Source: Pseudomonas lactucae
GTDB lineage: Bacteria > Pseudomonadota > Gammaproteobacteria > Pseudomonadales > Pseudomonadaceae
Length of the DNA stretch: 38,736 bases
Direction: 5' to 3'
Assembly (NCBI RefSeq): GCF_016937615.1
Contig: NZ_JAFHKI010000009.1
Span: forward strand, 1-38,736
Part shown: positions 27,830 to 36,493 of the stretch, piece after piece
How positions within the stretch are numbered: position 1 is the stretch's first letter
Layout: every line of letters starts with the position of its first letter
Made by a program: the position numbers and the translations under genes
Notes under the pieces: model-generated
What the model saw: only the letters and a program-made list of their open reading frames with translations
Told to the model about the DNA's origin: nothing
Databases searched by the model: none

Positions 27830-29206
27830 ATGGCTATCAGTGTTTTTGATCTATTCAAGGTGGGCATCGGCCCGTCCAGCTCCCATACCGTCGGCCCGAT
27901 GCGGGCGGCGGCAACCTTTGCCCAGTCCCTGAGCGATCAGCACGTGCTGGGCGATATTGTCCGCGTCGAAGTGCGCCTATACGGCTCGTTATCCGCCACC
28001 GGCGTCGGCCACGCCACCGACCGCGCCTGTCTGATGGGCCTGATGGGCGAATGGCCGGACCGTGTCGACCCCACCTCAATCAACACACGCATCCAGCAGT
28101 TGCGCGAGTCCGGCCGCTTGTTGCTGGCCGGCACACAAAACATTGCCTTCAACTGGCACACCGACCTCCTGCTGCTGGACGAAAGCCTGCCCTACCACCC
28201 CAACGCCATGTCCCTGCACGCCTATGACGACAGCGGCCTGCTCAGCGAGCAGACGTACTACTCGGTGGGCGGCGGTTTCATCATCGAAGCGGCCGAAGCC
28301 GCGTCGGGTATCGCGCCGACCAGCGATGTCGAGTTGCCCTACGACTTTTCCAGTGCCGTGGAACTGCTGGCACTGTGCAACAAACACGGCCTGCGCGTTT
28401 GCGAACTGATGATGGCCAACGAACGCGCCTGGCGCAGCGAGGAGGACATCCGCAGCGGCCTGCTGCATATTTGGTCGGTGATGCGCGAATGCGTGGAGCA
28501 AGGCCTGCGCGATGAAGGCATCTTGCCCGGCGGCCTGGATGTACCACGGCGCGCGGCGAAATTGCACCGCAGCCTGTTGGAAATCGGCAAACCCAATGTC
28601 ATCACCTCGACCTTGTCGGCCATGGAATGGGTCAACCTGTTCGCCCTCGCCGTCAACGAAGAGAACGCCGCCGGCGGACGCATGGTCACCGCGCCGACCA
28701 ATGGCGCGGCAGGGATCATCCCGGCGGTGCTGCATTACTACATGAAGTTCAACGCCGACGCGTGCGACGACGATGTGGTCAATTTCTTCCTGGCCGCAGC
28801 CGCCGTTGGCATTTTGTGCAAGAAAAACGCCTCCATCTCCGGCGCCGAAGTGGGCTGCCAGGGCGAAGTCGGTTCGGCCTGCGCCATGGCCGCCGCCGGG
28901 CTGGCGCAGATCCTCGGCGCCACGCCCGAGCAACTGGAAAACGCCGCCGAAATCGGCCTGGAGCACAACCTCGGCCTGACCTGCGACCCGGTCGGCGGCC
29001 TGGTGCAGGTGCCGTGCATCGAGCGCAACGCCATCGCGGCGGTCAAGGCGATCAACGCCACACAAATGGCCCTGCGCGGCGACGGCAAACACTTCATTTC
29101 CCTCGACCGGGTGATCCGCACCATGCGCGACACCGGCGCCGATATGCATGACAAATACAAAGAAACGTCACGGGGCGGCCTGGCGGTCAGCTGGGTGGAG
29201 TGCTGA
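27830..29206 (+). CDS. sdaA: L-serine ammonia-lyase (iron-sulfur, single chain)
   Basis: SdaA converts L-serine to pyruvate and ammonia using a [4Fe-4S] cluster. The 458-residue length and the N-terminus [20 protein letters not shown] are typical. Cysteines at 343, 385 and 396 ([25 protein letters not shown]) are at the same numbers as the cluster ligands I recall for the Legionella enzyme. The alpha domain has the [15 protein letters not shown] motif. The start at 27830 is preceded by GGAAGG; an open frame from 27770 adds 20 residues and is rejected. It is the partner of the divergent LysR gene. Confidence 0.96.
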   Translation: MAISVFDLFKVGIGPSSSHTVGPMRAAATFAQSLSDQHVLGDIVRVEVRLYGSLSATGVGHATDRACLMGLMGEWPDRVDPTSINTRIQQLRESGRLLLAGTQNIAFNWHTDLLLLDESLPYHPNAMSLHAYDDSGLLSEQTYYSVGGGFIIEAAEAASGIAPTSDVELPYDFSSAVELLALCNKHGLRVCELMMANERAWRSEEDIRSGLLHIWSVMRECVEQGLRDEGILPGGLDVPRRAAKLHRSLLEIGKPNVITSTLSAMEWVNLFALAVNEENAAGGRMVTAPTNGAAGIIPAVLHYYMKFNADACDDDVVNFFLAAAAVGILCKKNASISGAEVGCQGEVGSACAMAAAGLAQILGATPEQLENAAEIGLEHNLGLTCDPVGGLVQVPCIERNAIAAVKAINATQMALRGDGKHFISLDRVIRTMRDTGADMHDKYKETSRGGLAVSWVEC

Positions 29207-29521
29207 CTGCGCTGTCTGCGATCGTTTTTTTCGTGTTGCCCTGAAATAGCCCACCGGCCTTCGTCACAACGCAGCCCCCATGTGGGAGGGGGCTTGCTCC
29301 CGATTGCGGTCGCACAGGCCAATATTCATTGCTGATACACCGTTATCGGGAGCAAGCCTCCTCCCACATTGAGTGCTCATCGCCAGGCGGATCGCTGTAC
29401 GGCACGCCCCTTGCTGTAGAGCTTCTGAGGGAGACGGACTTTGGCCAGTGGTCAGGCAACGCGAACTAATCCCGACACCGGTCGTCAATGACTGCATGTT
29501 CTTATCAGGCGGTAACGCACC
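29207..29521. other. Intergenic region with a REPIN, 315 bases
   Basis: The space between sdaA and the DUF3509 gene holds the REPIN at 29281-29368 and, further on, the presumed promoter of the DUF3509 gene. No further open frame or RNA gene is supported. Confidence 0.6.
29281..29368. repeat. REPIN (two inverted REP elements)
   Basis: A REP starting TGTGGGAGGGGGCTTGCTCC is paired with an inverted copy ending GGAGCAAGCCTCCTCCCACA. Its length, 88 bases, equals that of the REPIN at 12525, though the arms carry variant bases (GCTCC in place of GCCCC). Confidence 0.9.
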
Positions 29522-29839
29522 ATGGACAATCCTTTTCAGATCATCACGGACACCTTCAGCCCAAAATACCGGGTCAACCTGAGCATTCAACGGCTCGACG
29601 GCAGCATCATGCTCACCCTCTCCGATGAGACCGGCGTGGTGGCCAAGCGCATGATCAGCGCCGAACAACGCAAAGACCCGCAACGGCTCAAACGCCTGGT
29701 GCAGAGCATCCAGTTCGGCATCGCCATCGAGCAGGGCCACAGCGCCATGGAGATCCTGGCGGTGATGACCGATGGCGACAGTCACAAACTGTTGCAACGG
29801 CCACCCAGCCGTCCCCTGCCCTTCAGCGTCGGGCTTTAA
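29522..29839 (+). CDS. DUF3509-type small protein
   Basis: The 105-residue protein begins MDNPFQIITDTFSPKYRVNL and contains IQRLDGSIMLTLSDETG and KRMISAEQRKDPQRLKRLV. I recognise this as the small Pseudomonas DUF3509 family, without certainty. No signal peptide or membrane segment is visible and no function is known to me. Its stop codon overlaps that of the convergent psiE-like gene by 3 bases, so no terminator fits between them. Confidence 0.75.
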   Translation: MDNPFQIITDTFSPKYRVNLSIQRLDGSIMLTLSDETGVVAKRMISAEQRKDPQRLKRLVQSIQFGIAIEQGHSAMEILAVMTDGDSHKLLQRPPSRPLPFSVGL

Positions 29840-30324
29840 AGCTCGCCCTTCTCGGTCTCCAGGCTCGCCTCACCCTTGCGACGCGGGCCTTCGACCTTCA
29901 CCGATGGAAACGACGACGACGCATAGCGCACCACCAGGATCGCGAAGGCCAGCAGCAGAATGCCGCCACACAGGTAGATGATGCCCAGGTCCGGCGGGTT
30001 GTGGTGCGACACGTTGGAGATCAGCAAGCGCGTCAGCGCCGTAATCGCCACGTAGATCAGGAAGCGCACCGGCATGTGGTTGGTCTTGAAATAAATCCCG
30101 ACCATCGCACCCAATTCCAGGTAGATGAACAGCAGCAAGATGTCATCGATCTTGATGTGCCCGTTCTCCAGCATCCCCAAAAATTCCATCACCGCCGCCC
30201 AGGCGGTCACCGCACCAATGGCGAACAGCGCCAGGTAGTGGAACGTCTCCACAAACAGATTGCCCAGCGACTCGGCCAGCCCATGAACTTGCTGACGCAG
30301 CTTTTCGGCCCAGTTGATTTTCAC
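29836..30324 (-). CDS. PsiE-family inner membrane protein
   Basis: The 162-residue protein has four hydrophobic segments: LALFAIGAVTAWAAVMEFL, ILLLFIYLELGAMVGIYF, FLIYVAITALTRLLI and LGIIYLCGGILLLAFAILVV. It carries the family pattern YLELGAMVGIYFKTNHMPVRFLI. This matches the phosphate-starvation-inducible PsiE family. Phosphate control is assumed only from the family name; no Pho box was recognised upstream. The charged C-terminal tail is cytoplasmic by prediction. Confidence 0.85.
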   Translation of the reverse strand: MKINWAEKLRQQVHGLAESLGNLFVETFHYLALFAIGAVTAWAAVMEFLGMLENGHIKIDDILLLFIYLELGAMVGIYFKTNHMPVRFLIYVAITALTRLLISNVSHHNPPDLGIIYLCGGILLLAFAILVVRYASSSFPSVKVEGPRRKGEASLETEKGEL

Positions 30325-30465
30325 GAAGGTGCTTCCTTAGGTCGGTTCGACCGGATAATGCGGGTTGGACGTGACGGTTCTGCATGCAGAAAAAAGGCCA
30401 GAGGCGGGTATAAGATGATGGCGGGGTGACATGAGGCACAGATTGATCAACACCAACGCCTAACC

Positions 30466-30598
30466 TGTGGTGAGCGAGCTTGCTCCCGCTGGGGTGCGAA
30501 GCGCCCCCAAACCCTGCCAACGTGATCTCTCTGGAAAAACACCTTCGCCTGAATTGGGGCTGCTGCGTAGCCCGGCGCGAGCAAGCTCGCTCACCACA
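30466..30598. repeat. Inverted REP pair of a different sequence group
   Basis: Outer arms TGTGGTGAGCGAGCTTGCT and AGCAAGCTCGCTCACCACA are perfect reverse complements. They enclose about 95 bases. The core GCGAGCTTGCTC differs from that of the REPs at 28, 12525 and 29281, so it belongs to another REP group. Confidence 0.85.
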
Positions 30599-30700
30599 AT
30601 AAAGCCCAGCGATATGAGAAATTTCCGGTGTAGCAAACCCCATTTCCCAACTACATTAAAAACCTACTATCAAACCCCGGCGTTTGGCATATCCTTTTAG

Positions 30701-30716
30701 CTGTATATCGATACAG
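30701..30716 (+). promoter_or_regulatory. LexA (SOS) box of yebG
   Basis: CTGTATATCGATACAG matches the LexA operator core CTGT-N8-ACAG exactly, with an AT-rich, nearly palindromic centre. It lies 44 bases before the yebG start codon. Confidence 0.9.
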
Positions 30717-30759
30717 TAGTAGCAAAAGACAACTATCGTGAAGGCATGTGAGGTGGTGA

Positions 30760-31020
30760 ATGGCCGTCGAAGTGGTATACCGCAGCAGCCGAGATCTGGA
30801 GCGTTTGTTCATGGATAAAGCCGAAGCTGACCGTCATGACAAGATGCTTGAACTCGCTGAGTTGCTGGCAGAAGTGTTGCAAAAAGCCGTGCCGTCCCTG
30901 AGCGAGCAGCAGGTGGAGGAAGCGGGGATCTACATGGCGAAAAATCGCGATGTATTTGCCAAGGCGTTCAAGAGCCAGCCGGACGCGTTGTCCGAGTTGC
31001 TCAACGCAGCGGCGGAATAA
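30760..31020 (+). CDS. yebG: DNA-damage-inducible protein YebG
   Basis: An 86-residue protein starting MAVEVVYRSSRDLERLF with the family centre DKAEADRHDKMLELAELLAE. YebG is a small SOS-regulated protein of unknown biochemical role in E. coli. The perfect LexA box 44 bases upstream supports the same control here. The product is slightly shorter than the E. coli protein, mainly at the C-terminus. A clear terminator follows. Confidence 0.92.
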   Translation: MAVEVVYRSSRDLERLFMDKAEADRHDKMLELAELLAEVLQKAVPSLSEQQVEEAGIYMAKNRDVFAKAFKSQPDALSELLNAAAE

Positions 31021-31034
31021 AGCCAGAATTGAAC

Positions 31035-31066
31035 AGGCCCTGAATCACTGGATCCAGGGCCTTTTT
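31035..31066 (+). terminator. Rho-independent terminator of yebG
   Basis: AGGCCCTG pairs with CAGGGCCT and runs into TTTTT. It also faces the end of the convergent dehydrogenase gene at 31076. Confidence 0.9.
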
Positions 31067-31075
31067 AATGCCTGC

Positions 31076-32095
31076 TCATTGGTAGAGCAGGCGCTCGGCG
31101 AGTTCGTCCGCGACCCGTGCGGGGGAGCGCTTTTCGGCTTGGGCGTGGGCGTAGATTTCGGTAAGGCGCTTGCCGATGTTGGACAGGTGCGCGGTGATGG
31201 TCGGCAGTTCGGCGCCGCTGTGTTTGAGCGCGACGTAGATCAGGCCACCGGAGTTGATCACATAGTCCGGGGCGTAGAGGATGCCGCGACCTTCCAGTTG
31301 GTCGGCCACTTGCAGGTTGGTCAGTTGTGCGCTGGCGGAACCGGCCACGGCGGCGCAGCGCAGTTGGCCGACGCTGGTGCGATTGAACACCGCGCCCAGG
31401 CCGCAGGGCGCGAGGATGTCACAGGGGGTGCTGAGCAAGGCGTCGTTGGCGATGGGGTGCGCGCCCAGTTGTTCCATGGCCAGTTGCACCTTGCCGTGGT
31501 CGATGTCGCTGACCAGCAGTTCGGCACCGGCGGCGTGCAGTTGTTCGGCCAGGGCGTATCCGACGTTGCCCAGGCCCTGGATTGCCACGCGCAGGCCCTC
31601 TAGGTTGTCGCTGCCCAGGCGCGCCATGGCGGTGGTACGGATGCCGGCGAACACGCCCATCGCCGCATGGGGCGATGGGTCGCCGGCGGCGGTGGTGCTG
31701 GTGACGAAGCGGGTGTGCTGGGCGATGCAATCCATGTCGGCCACCGAGGTGCCGCTGTCGATGGCGGTGATGTAGCGGCCATTGAGTTGCTCGACACAAC
31801 GCCCGAAGGCTTCAAACAACGCCGCGCGGCTTTCCACATGGGGCGGGCGCAGGATCACCGCGGTGCCACCGCCCACCGGCAACCCGGCCAGGGCCGCCTT
31901 GTAGCTCATGCCCTGCGCCAGGCGCGCGGCATCGGCCACGGCGCTGTCGTCGTCGGGGTAGGCAATATAGCGACAGCCGCCCAAGGCAGGCCCCAGGCGG
32001 CTGTTGTGAATGGCGATGACCGCCTTGAGCCCGGTAACCGGATCGATGCTCAGGTGCAGCGATTCAAGGCGGGAGCTGTGCATGAGCGCAAACAT
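31076..32095 (-). CDS. Glu/Leu/Phe/Val dehydrogenase family protein lacking the catalytic lysine
   Basis: The 339-residue product resembles leucine/valine dehydrogenases that deaminate branched-chain amino acids with NAD. The Rossmann glycine motif GLGNVG and the C-terminal APDYVINSGGLIYVA are present. The active-site lysine K66 is conserved in GMSYK, but the second lysine of the family signature GGGK is a threonine (GGGT, T78, codon ACC). This residue is required for deamination in known members, so normal catalysis is doubtful. The ATG at 32095 has GGGAG 8-12 bases upstream; the TTG at 32101 is less likely. No frameshift is seen around T78. Confidence 0.88.
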   Translation of the reverse strand: MFALMHSSRLESLHLSIDPVTGLKAVIAIHNSRLGPALGGCRYIAYPDDDSAVADAARLAQGMSYKAALAGLPVGGGTAVILRPPHVESRAALFEAFGRCVEQLNGRYITAIDSGTSVADMDCIAQHTRFVTSTTAAGDPSPHAAMGVFAGIRTTAMARLGSDNLEGLRVAIQGLGNVGYALAEQLHAAGAELLVSDIDHGKVQLAMEQLGAHPIANDALLSTPCDILAPCGLGAVFNRTSVGQLRCAAVAGSASAQLTNLQVADQLEGRGILYAPDYVINSGGLIYVALKHSGAELPTITAHLSNIGKRLTEIYAHAQAEKRSPARVADELAERLLYQ

Positions 32096-32283
32096 CGTCA
32101 AGCTCCCGAATCACTTCTGGTAGTGGCCCAAGTATAGGCTTGCGGCGGAAAACTGCTCGAAGTGCGCAGGAATAAGCCGACAGATTTTGTGGGGCTTGCG
32201 ACATAAGTAAGTGGGATATTACGTACAGTACTGGACGAATATTCCCAGCAAGGATAAAACGAGGGCATCTGTCGGAGAACGCA

Positions 32284-33087
32284 ATGAAGTCCCGCCAAGC
32301 CTTTTTCGCCTGTCTGCAACGCTCGCCACCGGCGCTGTTTGAAGCCGCGCTCTGGATCGCCGCCGAGCACGACCCGGCCGTGCAACCGCAGGTGATCCTG
32401 CAGCAATTGGCCTTGTTGCAGCAGCAGGTCAGCCTGGGCATGCCGCTGTTGCCGGCGGATGAGCTGGGCCAACCGTTGCTGCGGCGGATGAATGACCTCG
32501 GGTTCGCCCAGGATGATTTCACCCCGCTGCGCCCCGCCGCCGCCCTGCTCGACAAAGTGCTGCAACGCAAACGCGGGCAACCCCTGGCCATGGGGTTGAT
32601 TGCCATGGAGCTGGCGAGACGCCTGGACATCCCCATGGTCGGCGTGAATTTCCCTGGGCATTTCCTGCTGCGGGTGCCCGGCGCCGATCACCTGCTGGAC
32701 CCTTGCGGCGGCAGGCGCCTTTACCCTAACGATTGCCGCGAGCTGCTGCAGCGCCAATACGGCCCTCACCTCAAGTTGCAGGCCGAGCATGTGCTGACGG
32801 CCGAACCGCGTGCGATCCTGCAACGGCTGTCACGTAACCTGCGCCAACTGCACCTGTCCAACGACAACCCATTGGCCGCCCTGATCGACGCCGAACGCGT
32901 GCTGGAACTGGGCAGCGCCAACGCCGCCGATTACCTGGCGCGTGCCAGCCTGTACCAACGCCTGGACTGCCCCAACGCCGAACGTTTCGACCTGGAACAC
33001 GCGCTGTTGCTCAGCGAAGACCCGATCCAGCGCCTGCGCCTGACCGAACGGCTGGGGCACTTACCGCCCAATTCAGTGGTGCATTAG
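32284..33087 (+). CDS. SirB1-family (transglutaminase-like plus TPR) protein
   Basis: The 267-residue protein has the SirB1 core: LDKVLQRKRGQPLAMGLIAM (about residues 88-107), ELARRLDIPMVGVNFPGHFL with the conserved histidine, and LLDPCGGRRLYPNDC. The C-terminal part looks TPR-like (AERVLELGSANAADYLARASL). Members of this family are often labelled transglutaminase-like or tetratricopeptide proteins; no firm function is known to me. Its stop overlaps that of the convergent MFS gene. Confidence 0.83.
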   Translation: MKSRQAFFACLQRSPPALFEAALWIAAEHDPAVQPQVILQQLALLQQQVSLGMPLLPADELGQPLLRRMNDLGFAQDDFTPLRPAAALLDKVLQRKRGQPLAMGLIAMELARRLDIPMVGVNFPGHFLLRVPGADHLLDPCGGRRLYPNDCRELLQRQYGPHLKLQAEHVLTAEPRAILQRLSRNLRQLHLSNDNPLAALIDAERVLELGSANAADYLARASLYQRLDCPNAERFDLEHALLLSEDPIQRLRLTERLGHLPPNSVVH

Positions 33088-34451
33088 GCCTGTGGCGCCC
33101 TGAGGATATCACCGGGCAACGGCGACTTCGGCACCTCGGCCACCGGCGAGCGCACTTGGATGATCAGCAGCGCGGCAATGACCGCCGGAATCGCACAGAA
33201 AAAGAAAATCTGCTGCACCGGGATATGCATCGCCAGCAAGAGACTGCCGAACAACGGCCCCAGGATTGAGCCGAAGCGGCCCACACCCAATGCCCACCCC
33301 GTGCCGGTGGCACGCACGTGCGCCGGGTAGAAATTGCTGGCGAAGGCATTAAGGGTCAACTGCCCACCGATGATGCAGAAGCCTGCAGCGAATACGCAGG
33401 CCACCAGATAGTGCGGATTGTCGTGGTTCAGCCCCAGCAGGATCGTACACACCGCCGCTGCCGCCAACACGCCGGACAACAGCCGCACCTTGCTTTTGAG
33501 GCGGTCGGCAAACCAGGCCATGCCGATCGCACCCAGGGTGCCGGCGAACAGAAACATTGAGGTCACCAGGTTGGCTTCATTGAGTGCCAGGCCGCTTTCG
33601 AGCAACAGTGACGGCAGCCAGCTGATCATGAAATACAGCAGGATCAGGCTGACAAAGAATGTCGACCAGATAAGCAAGGTCGGGCGTGCATAGCCGTTGC
33701 GAAACAGCTCCACCACCGTCAGCTTGCTGCCCAGCCCCGACGTGTTTTGTGCCGCGCTCGCCAGTGGCGGCTGCCAATCGGGCAACAGGCGCGAAGTGAC
33801 TTTGCGCAATCGCAGATACGGCGGTGCGTCGCGCAACAGACGCGGCAAAGACTCGGGCAGCAGCCACGCCAGGAACGGAAACAACAGTAACGGTGTAACG
33901 CCGCCCGCCAGGAATACCGCCTGCCAACCAAAGCGGTCGATAAATCCCGCCGCCACAAACCCACCCGCCGCGCCACCGAATGAGAACCCGCACGCCGCCA
34001 GGGTAACCATCAAGGTGCGCAGGCGCGGCGGCGAATAATCCGACATCAATGCCATGGCACTGGGCATCGCGCCGCCCATGCCAATGCCACAGATAAATCG
34101 AGCGGCCATCAGCGAAGTCAGCGAGTGGGCGAACACCATCAGCACAGTAAGGCTGGCGTAGATCAACACACAGCCCAGCAGGATACGCCGCACACCAAAC
34201 CGGTCGGCCAGGGGTGTCACCAGCAGCGAGCCCAAGGTAAGCCCCAACAGGTTGGCGCTGAACACCGGACCGAACGCGGCTTTTTCCAGGCCCCAGTCCT
34301 TGGCCAGCGCAGGCACCACATAGCCCAGCACCTGGGCATCATAGCCATCGGTCACCAGCAGCAACGCCAGCAACAGGAGGATCAACCACTGATAGCGCGA
34401 CACCGGACGGGCGTCGAGTGCCGCGCGAAAACTGGCAATCTGAGTGTGCAT
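33084..34451 (-). CDS. MFS transporter, aromatic acid:H+ symporter (AAHS) type
   Basis: A 455-residue, 12-segment MFS protein. The family signature DGYDAQ is at residues 35-40 within the first membrane segment, LADRFGVRR at 81-89, and the large central loop is at about 200-245. AAHS members (PcaK, BenK) carry aromatic acids into the cell. It is the last gene on the minus strand after hmgA-fahA-maiA, separated from maiA by about 105 bases. Uptake of homogentisate or a related phenolic acid is therefore a fair guess. The ATG at 34451 is chosen over an open frame reaching 34532. Confidence 0.88.
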   Translation of the reverse strand: MHTQIASFRAALDARPVSRYQWLILLLLALLLVTDGYDAQVLGYVVPALAKDWGLEKAAFGPVFSANLLGLTLGSLLVTPLADRFGVRRILLGCVLIYASLTVLMVFAHSLTSLMAARFICGIGMGGAMPSAMALMSDYSPPRLRTLMVTLAACGFSFGGAAGGFVAAGFIDRFGWQAVFLAGGVTPLLLFPFLAWLLPESLPRLLRDAPPYLRLRKVTSRLLPDWQPPLASAAQNTSGLGSKLTVVELFRNGYARPTLLIWSTFFVSLILLYFMISWLPSLLLESGLALNEANLVTSMFLFAGTLGAIGMAWFADRLKSKVRLLSGVLAAAAVCTILLGLNHDNPHYLVACVFAAGFCIIGGQLTLNAFASNFYPAHVRATGTGWALGVGRFGSILGPLFGSLLLAMHIPVQQIFFFCAIPAVIAALLIIQVRSPVAEVPKSPLPGDILRAPQA

Positions 34452-34501
34452 CGCAAGGTACCTGTTTATTTTTATGGGTAGGTGGCGAAAATCCAATGCG
34501 G

Positions 34502-34534
34502 TAGGGGCGCCGCGACTTGCTCTCTCCCACATTT
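34502..34534. repeat. Degenerate REP remnant between maiA and the transporter gene
   Basis: TAGGGGCGCCGCGACTTGCTC followed by TCTCCCACATTTTG resembles the end of the REP elements near 12612 and 29368, but the palindromic core is damaged. It may be a decayed copy. Confidence 0.4.
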
Positions 34535-34556
34535 TGTTCAGTGCAAGCCTTGAGCG

Positions 34557-35192
34557 TTATGGGGTGTCCGGTTGGTTGGCGGGGTGCGCCTGGATGAACG
34601 CCGGATACTGCGCCGCCAACTCCGCCACCCGCCCAATACGCGGATACGCCGCCAACGGCACCTTGAAGCGCTGCGCCGCGTACAGCTGCGGCATCAGGAA
34701 CGCATCCGCCAGCCCCGGCTGTTCGCCAAAGCAAAACCCTGTGTCGCCAATCAACTGCTCCACCGCGCCCAGCCCCTGGCTGATCCAATGGCTGATCCAC
34801 TCCAGCACCTTCGCCTCATCATGCCCCCACTGGCGCAGCAGGTTCTGGGTGCTGGAGTTGTGCAACGGGTGAATGTCACAGCCAATGATTGCCGCCACCG
34901 CGCGCTCATGAGCACGGGTAGCCAGGTCCTTGGACAGCAACGGCACCTGTGGATAACGTTCGTCCAGGTATTCAATGATCGCCGACGACTGGATCAGCAA
35001 CTCGCCCTCATCGAGACGCAAAGCCGGCACACGGCCTTGCGGGTTGATGGCCAGGTACTCCGGCTGGCGGTTGGCACCGCCGGCCGGTACCAGCAAGTTC
35101 ACCGGCACCGCCGTGAAATCCAGGCCCTTGAGCGCCAGCGCAATACGCACCCGGTATGACGCGGTGGAACGGTAGTAAGTATAGAGTTCCAT
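34557..35192 (-). CDS. maiA: Maleylacetoacetate isomerase
   Basis: MaiA uses glutathione to isomerise maleylacetoacetate to fumarylacetoacetate, the middle step of homogentisate breakdown. The 211-residue zeta-class GST starts MELYTYYRSTASYRVRIALA (family motif S-x-S/A-x-R-V-R-I-A-L), has GRVPALRLDEGELLIQSSAI in the glutathione-binding half, and a helical C-terminal half with FCFGEQPGLADAFLMPQLYA. The ATG at 35192 is chosen; an open frame to 35234 adds 14 foreign residues. It follows fahA by 11 bases. Confidence 0.95.
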   Translation of the reverse strand: MELYTYYRSTASYRVRIALALKGLDFTAVPVNLLVPAGGANRQPEYLAINPQGRVPALRLDEGELLIQSSAIIEYLDERYPQVPLLSKDLATRAHERAVAAIIGCDIHPLHNSSTQNLLRQWGHDEAKVLEWISHWISQGLGAVEQLIGDTGFCFGEQPGLADAFLMPQLYAAQRFKVPLAAYPRIGRVAELAAQYPAFIQAHPANQPDTP

Positions 35193-35203
35193 CACCGGCC
35201 CTC

Positions 35204-36490
35204 TTAACGTGCCGCAACCACGGTACCCCGGCATTCGCCGAAGCCGATGGAGGCAAACCCTTCACGCGCGCAGCGGGCGCGCAGGATGATTTCGTCGCCA
35301 TCTTCAAGGAACCTGCGCACTTCGCCGGACGGCAATTCAATGACCTTCTTACCGCCTTCGGTCATTTCCAGCAGGCTGCCGAACTGCCCGTCCTGCGGCC
35401 CGGACAAGGTGCCGGAGCCGAACAGGTCACCGGCCTGCAACTGGCAGCCGTTGACGCTGTGGTGCGCCACCAACTGCGCAACGGTCCAGTACATATGCAG
35501 GCTGTTGCTCAGGGCCAGGCGATGGGCCGGCAGGTTCTGTTCGCGCATGGCAGCGGTGGTCAGCAGTACTTCCAGCTCGATATCCAGCGCGCCGTTGGCC
35601 TGGTCACGTTTGTCCAGCAGGTATGGCAGCGGTTGCGGGTCGCCCTCGGGACGCGCCGGCTGGGCCTTGCGGAACGGCTCCAGCGCTTCGGCCGTGACCA
35701 CCCAGGGCGAGAGGGTGGTGATGAAGCTTTTCGACAAAAACGGCCCCAGCGGCTGGTATTCCCAGGCCTGGATATCGCGTGCCGACCAGTCATTGAGCAG
35801 GCAGAACCCGGCGATATGCTCGGCCGCGTCGCCAATGGCAATCGAGTCGCCCATGGCATTGCCCTGGCCGATCCAGATCCCCAGTTCCAATTCGTAATCC
35901 AGACGCGCACACGGGCCGAAGGTCGGTTCGGCCTGGCCGGCGGGCAGTGTCTGGCCTTTTGGGCGACGCACCTGGGCGCCCGACGCGCGAATGGTCGACG
36001 CGCGGCCGTGGTAGCCAATCGGTACGTATTTGTAGTTGGGCAGCAACGGGTTGTCGGGGCGGAACAGCTTGCCGACGTTCTGCGCGTGTTCGATGCCGAC
36101 GTAGAAATCGGTGTAGTCGTTGATCCGCGCCGGCACGTGCATCTGGCAGTCGGCGGCGCGGTGCAGCACCTGCGCCTCTCGGGCTTGTAACGGACTGCCC
36201 TCGGCCAGCAATTGCAGCAGGCGTTCACGCAAGGCCACGCGCGGGCCACGGCCCAGTTCGAAGAAGGCGTTCAACTGGCCACCGGCGGTCGCTTCAACGG
36301 CGCGGCGGGCCTCGCCGTCAAACAGGTCCAGAGCCGCCAGCAGGTCGAAGATGCAATCGCCAATCGCCACGCCACTGCGCGGCGCCGAGCCGTTGATGCT
36401 GAAGATACCCAGCGGCAGGTTTTGCAGCGGGAAATCTTGGTGACCGTTGGCCGAAGCCACCCAGCTGCGGGCTAGCGTCTGTTGCGTCAT
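35204..36490 (-). CDS. fahA: Fumarylacetoacetase
   Basis: FahA hydrolyses fumarylacetoacetate to fumarate and acetoacetate, the last step of the pathway. The 428-residue length is normal. Metal-site acids are visible in NDYTDFY (around residue 125), YELELGIWIG and LLNDWSARDIQ. The C-terminal core has GSGTLSGPQDGQFGSLLEMT. It follows hmgA with only 3 bases between stop and start and precedes maiA, forming one operon. Confidence 0.96.
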   Translation of the reverse strand: MTQQTLARSWVASANGHQDFPLQNLPLGIFSINGSAPRSGVAIGDCIFDLLAALDLFDGEARRAVEATAGGQLNAFFELGRGPRVALRERLLQLLAEGSPLQAREAQVLHRAADCQMHVPARINDYTDFYVGIEHAQNVGKLFRPDNPLLPNYKYVPIGYHGRASTIRASGAQVRRPKGQTLPAGQAEPTFGPCARLDYELELGIWIGQGNAMGDSIAIGDAAEHIAGFCLLNDWSARDIQAWEYQPLGPFLSKSFITTLSPWVVTAEALEPFRKAQPARPEGDPQPLPYLLDKRDQANGALDIELEVLLTTAAMREQNLPAHRLALSNSLHMYWTVAQLVAHHSVNGCQLQAGDLFGSGTLSGPQDGQFGSLLEMTEGGKKVIELPSGEVRRFLEDGDEIILRARCAREGFASIGFGECRGTVVAAR

Positions 36491-36493
36491 GGG

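Larger units (their letters stand above)
30325..30759. other. Intergenic region with an inverted REP pair and an SOS operator, 435 bases
   Basis: Between the divergent psiE-like gene and yebG lies a second type of REP pair (30466-30598) and a LexA box (30701-30716). The psiE-like promoter should lie near 30325-30420. No supported coding region was found. Confidence 0.6.
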
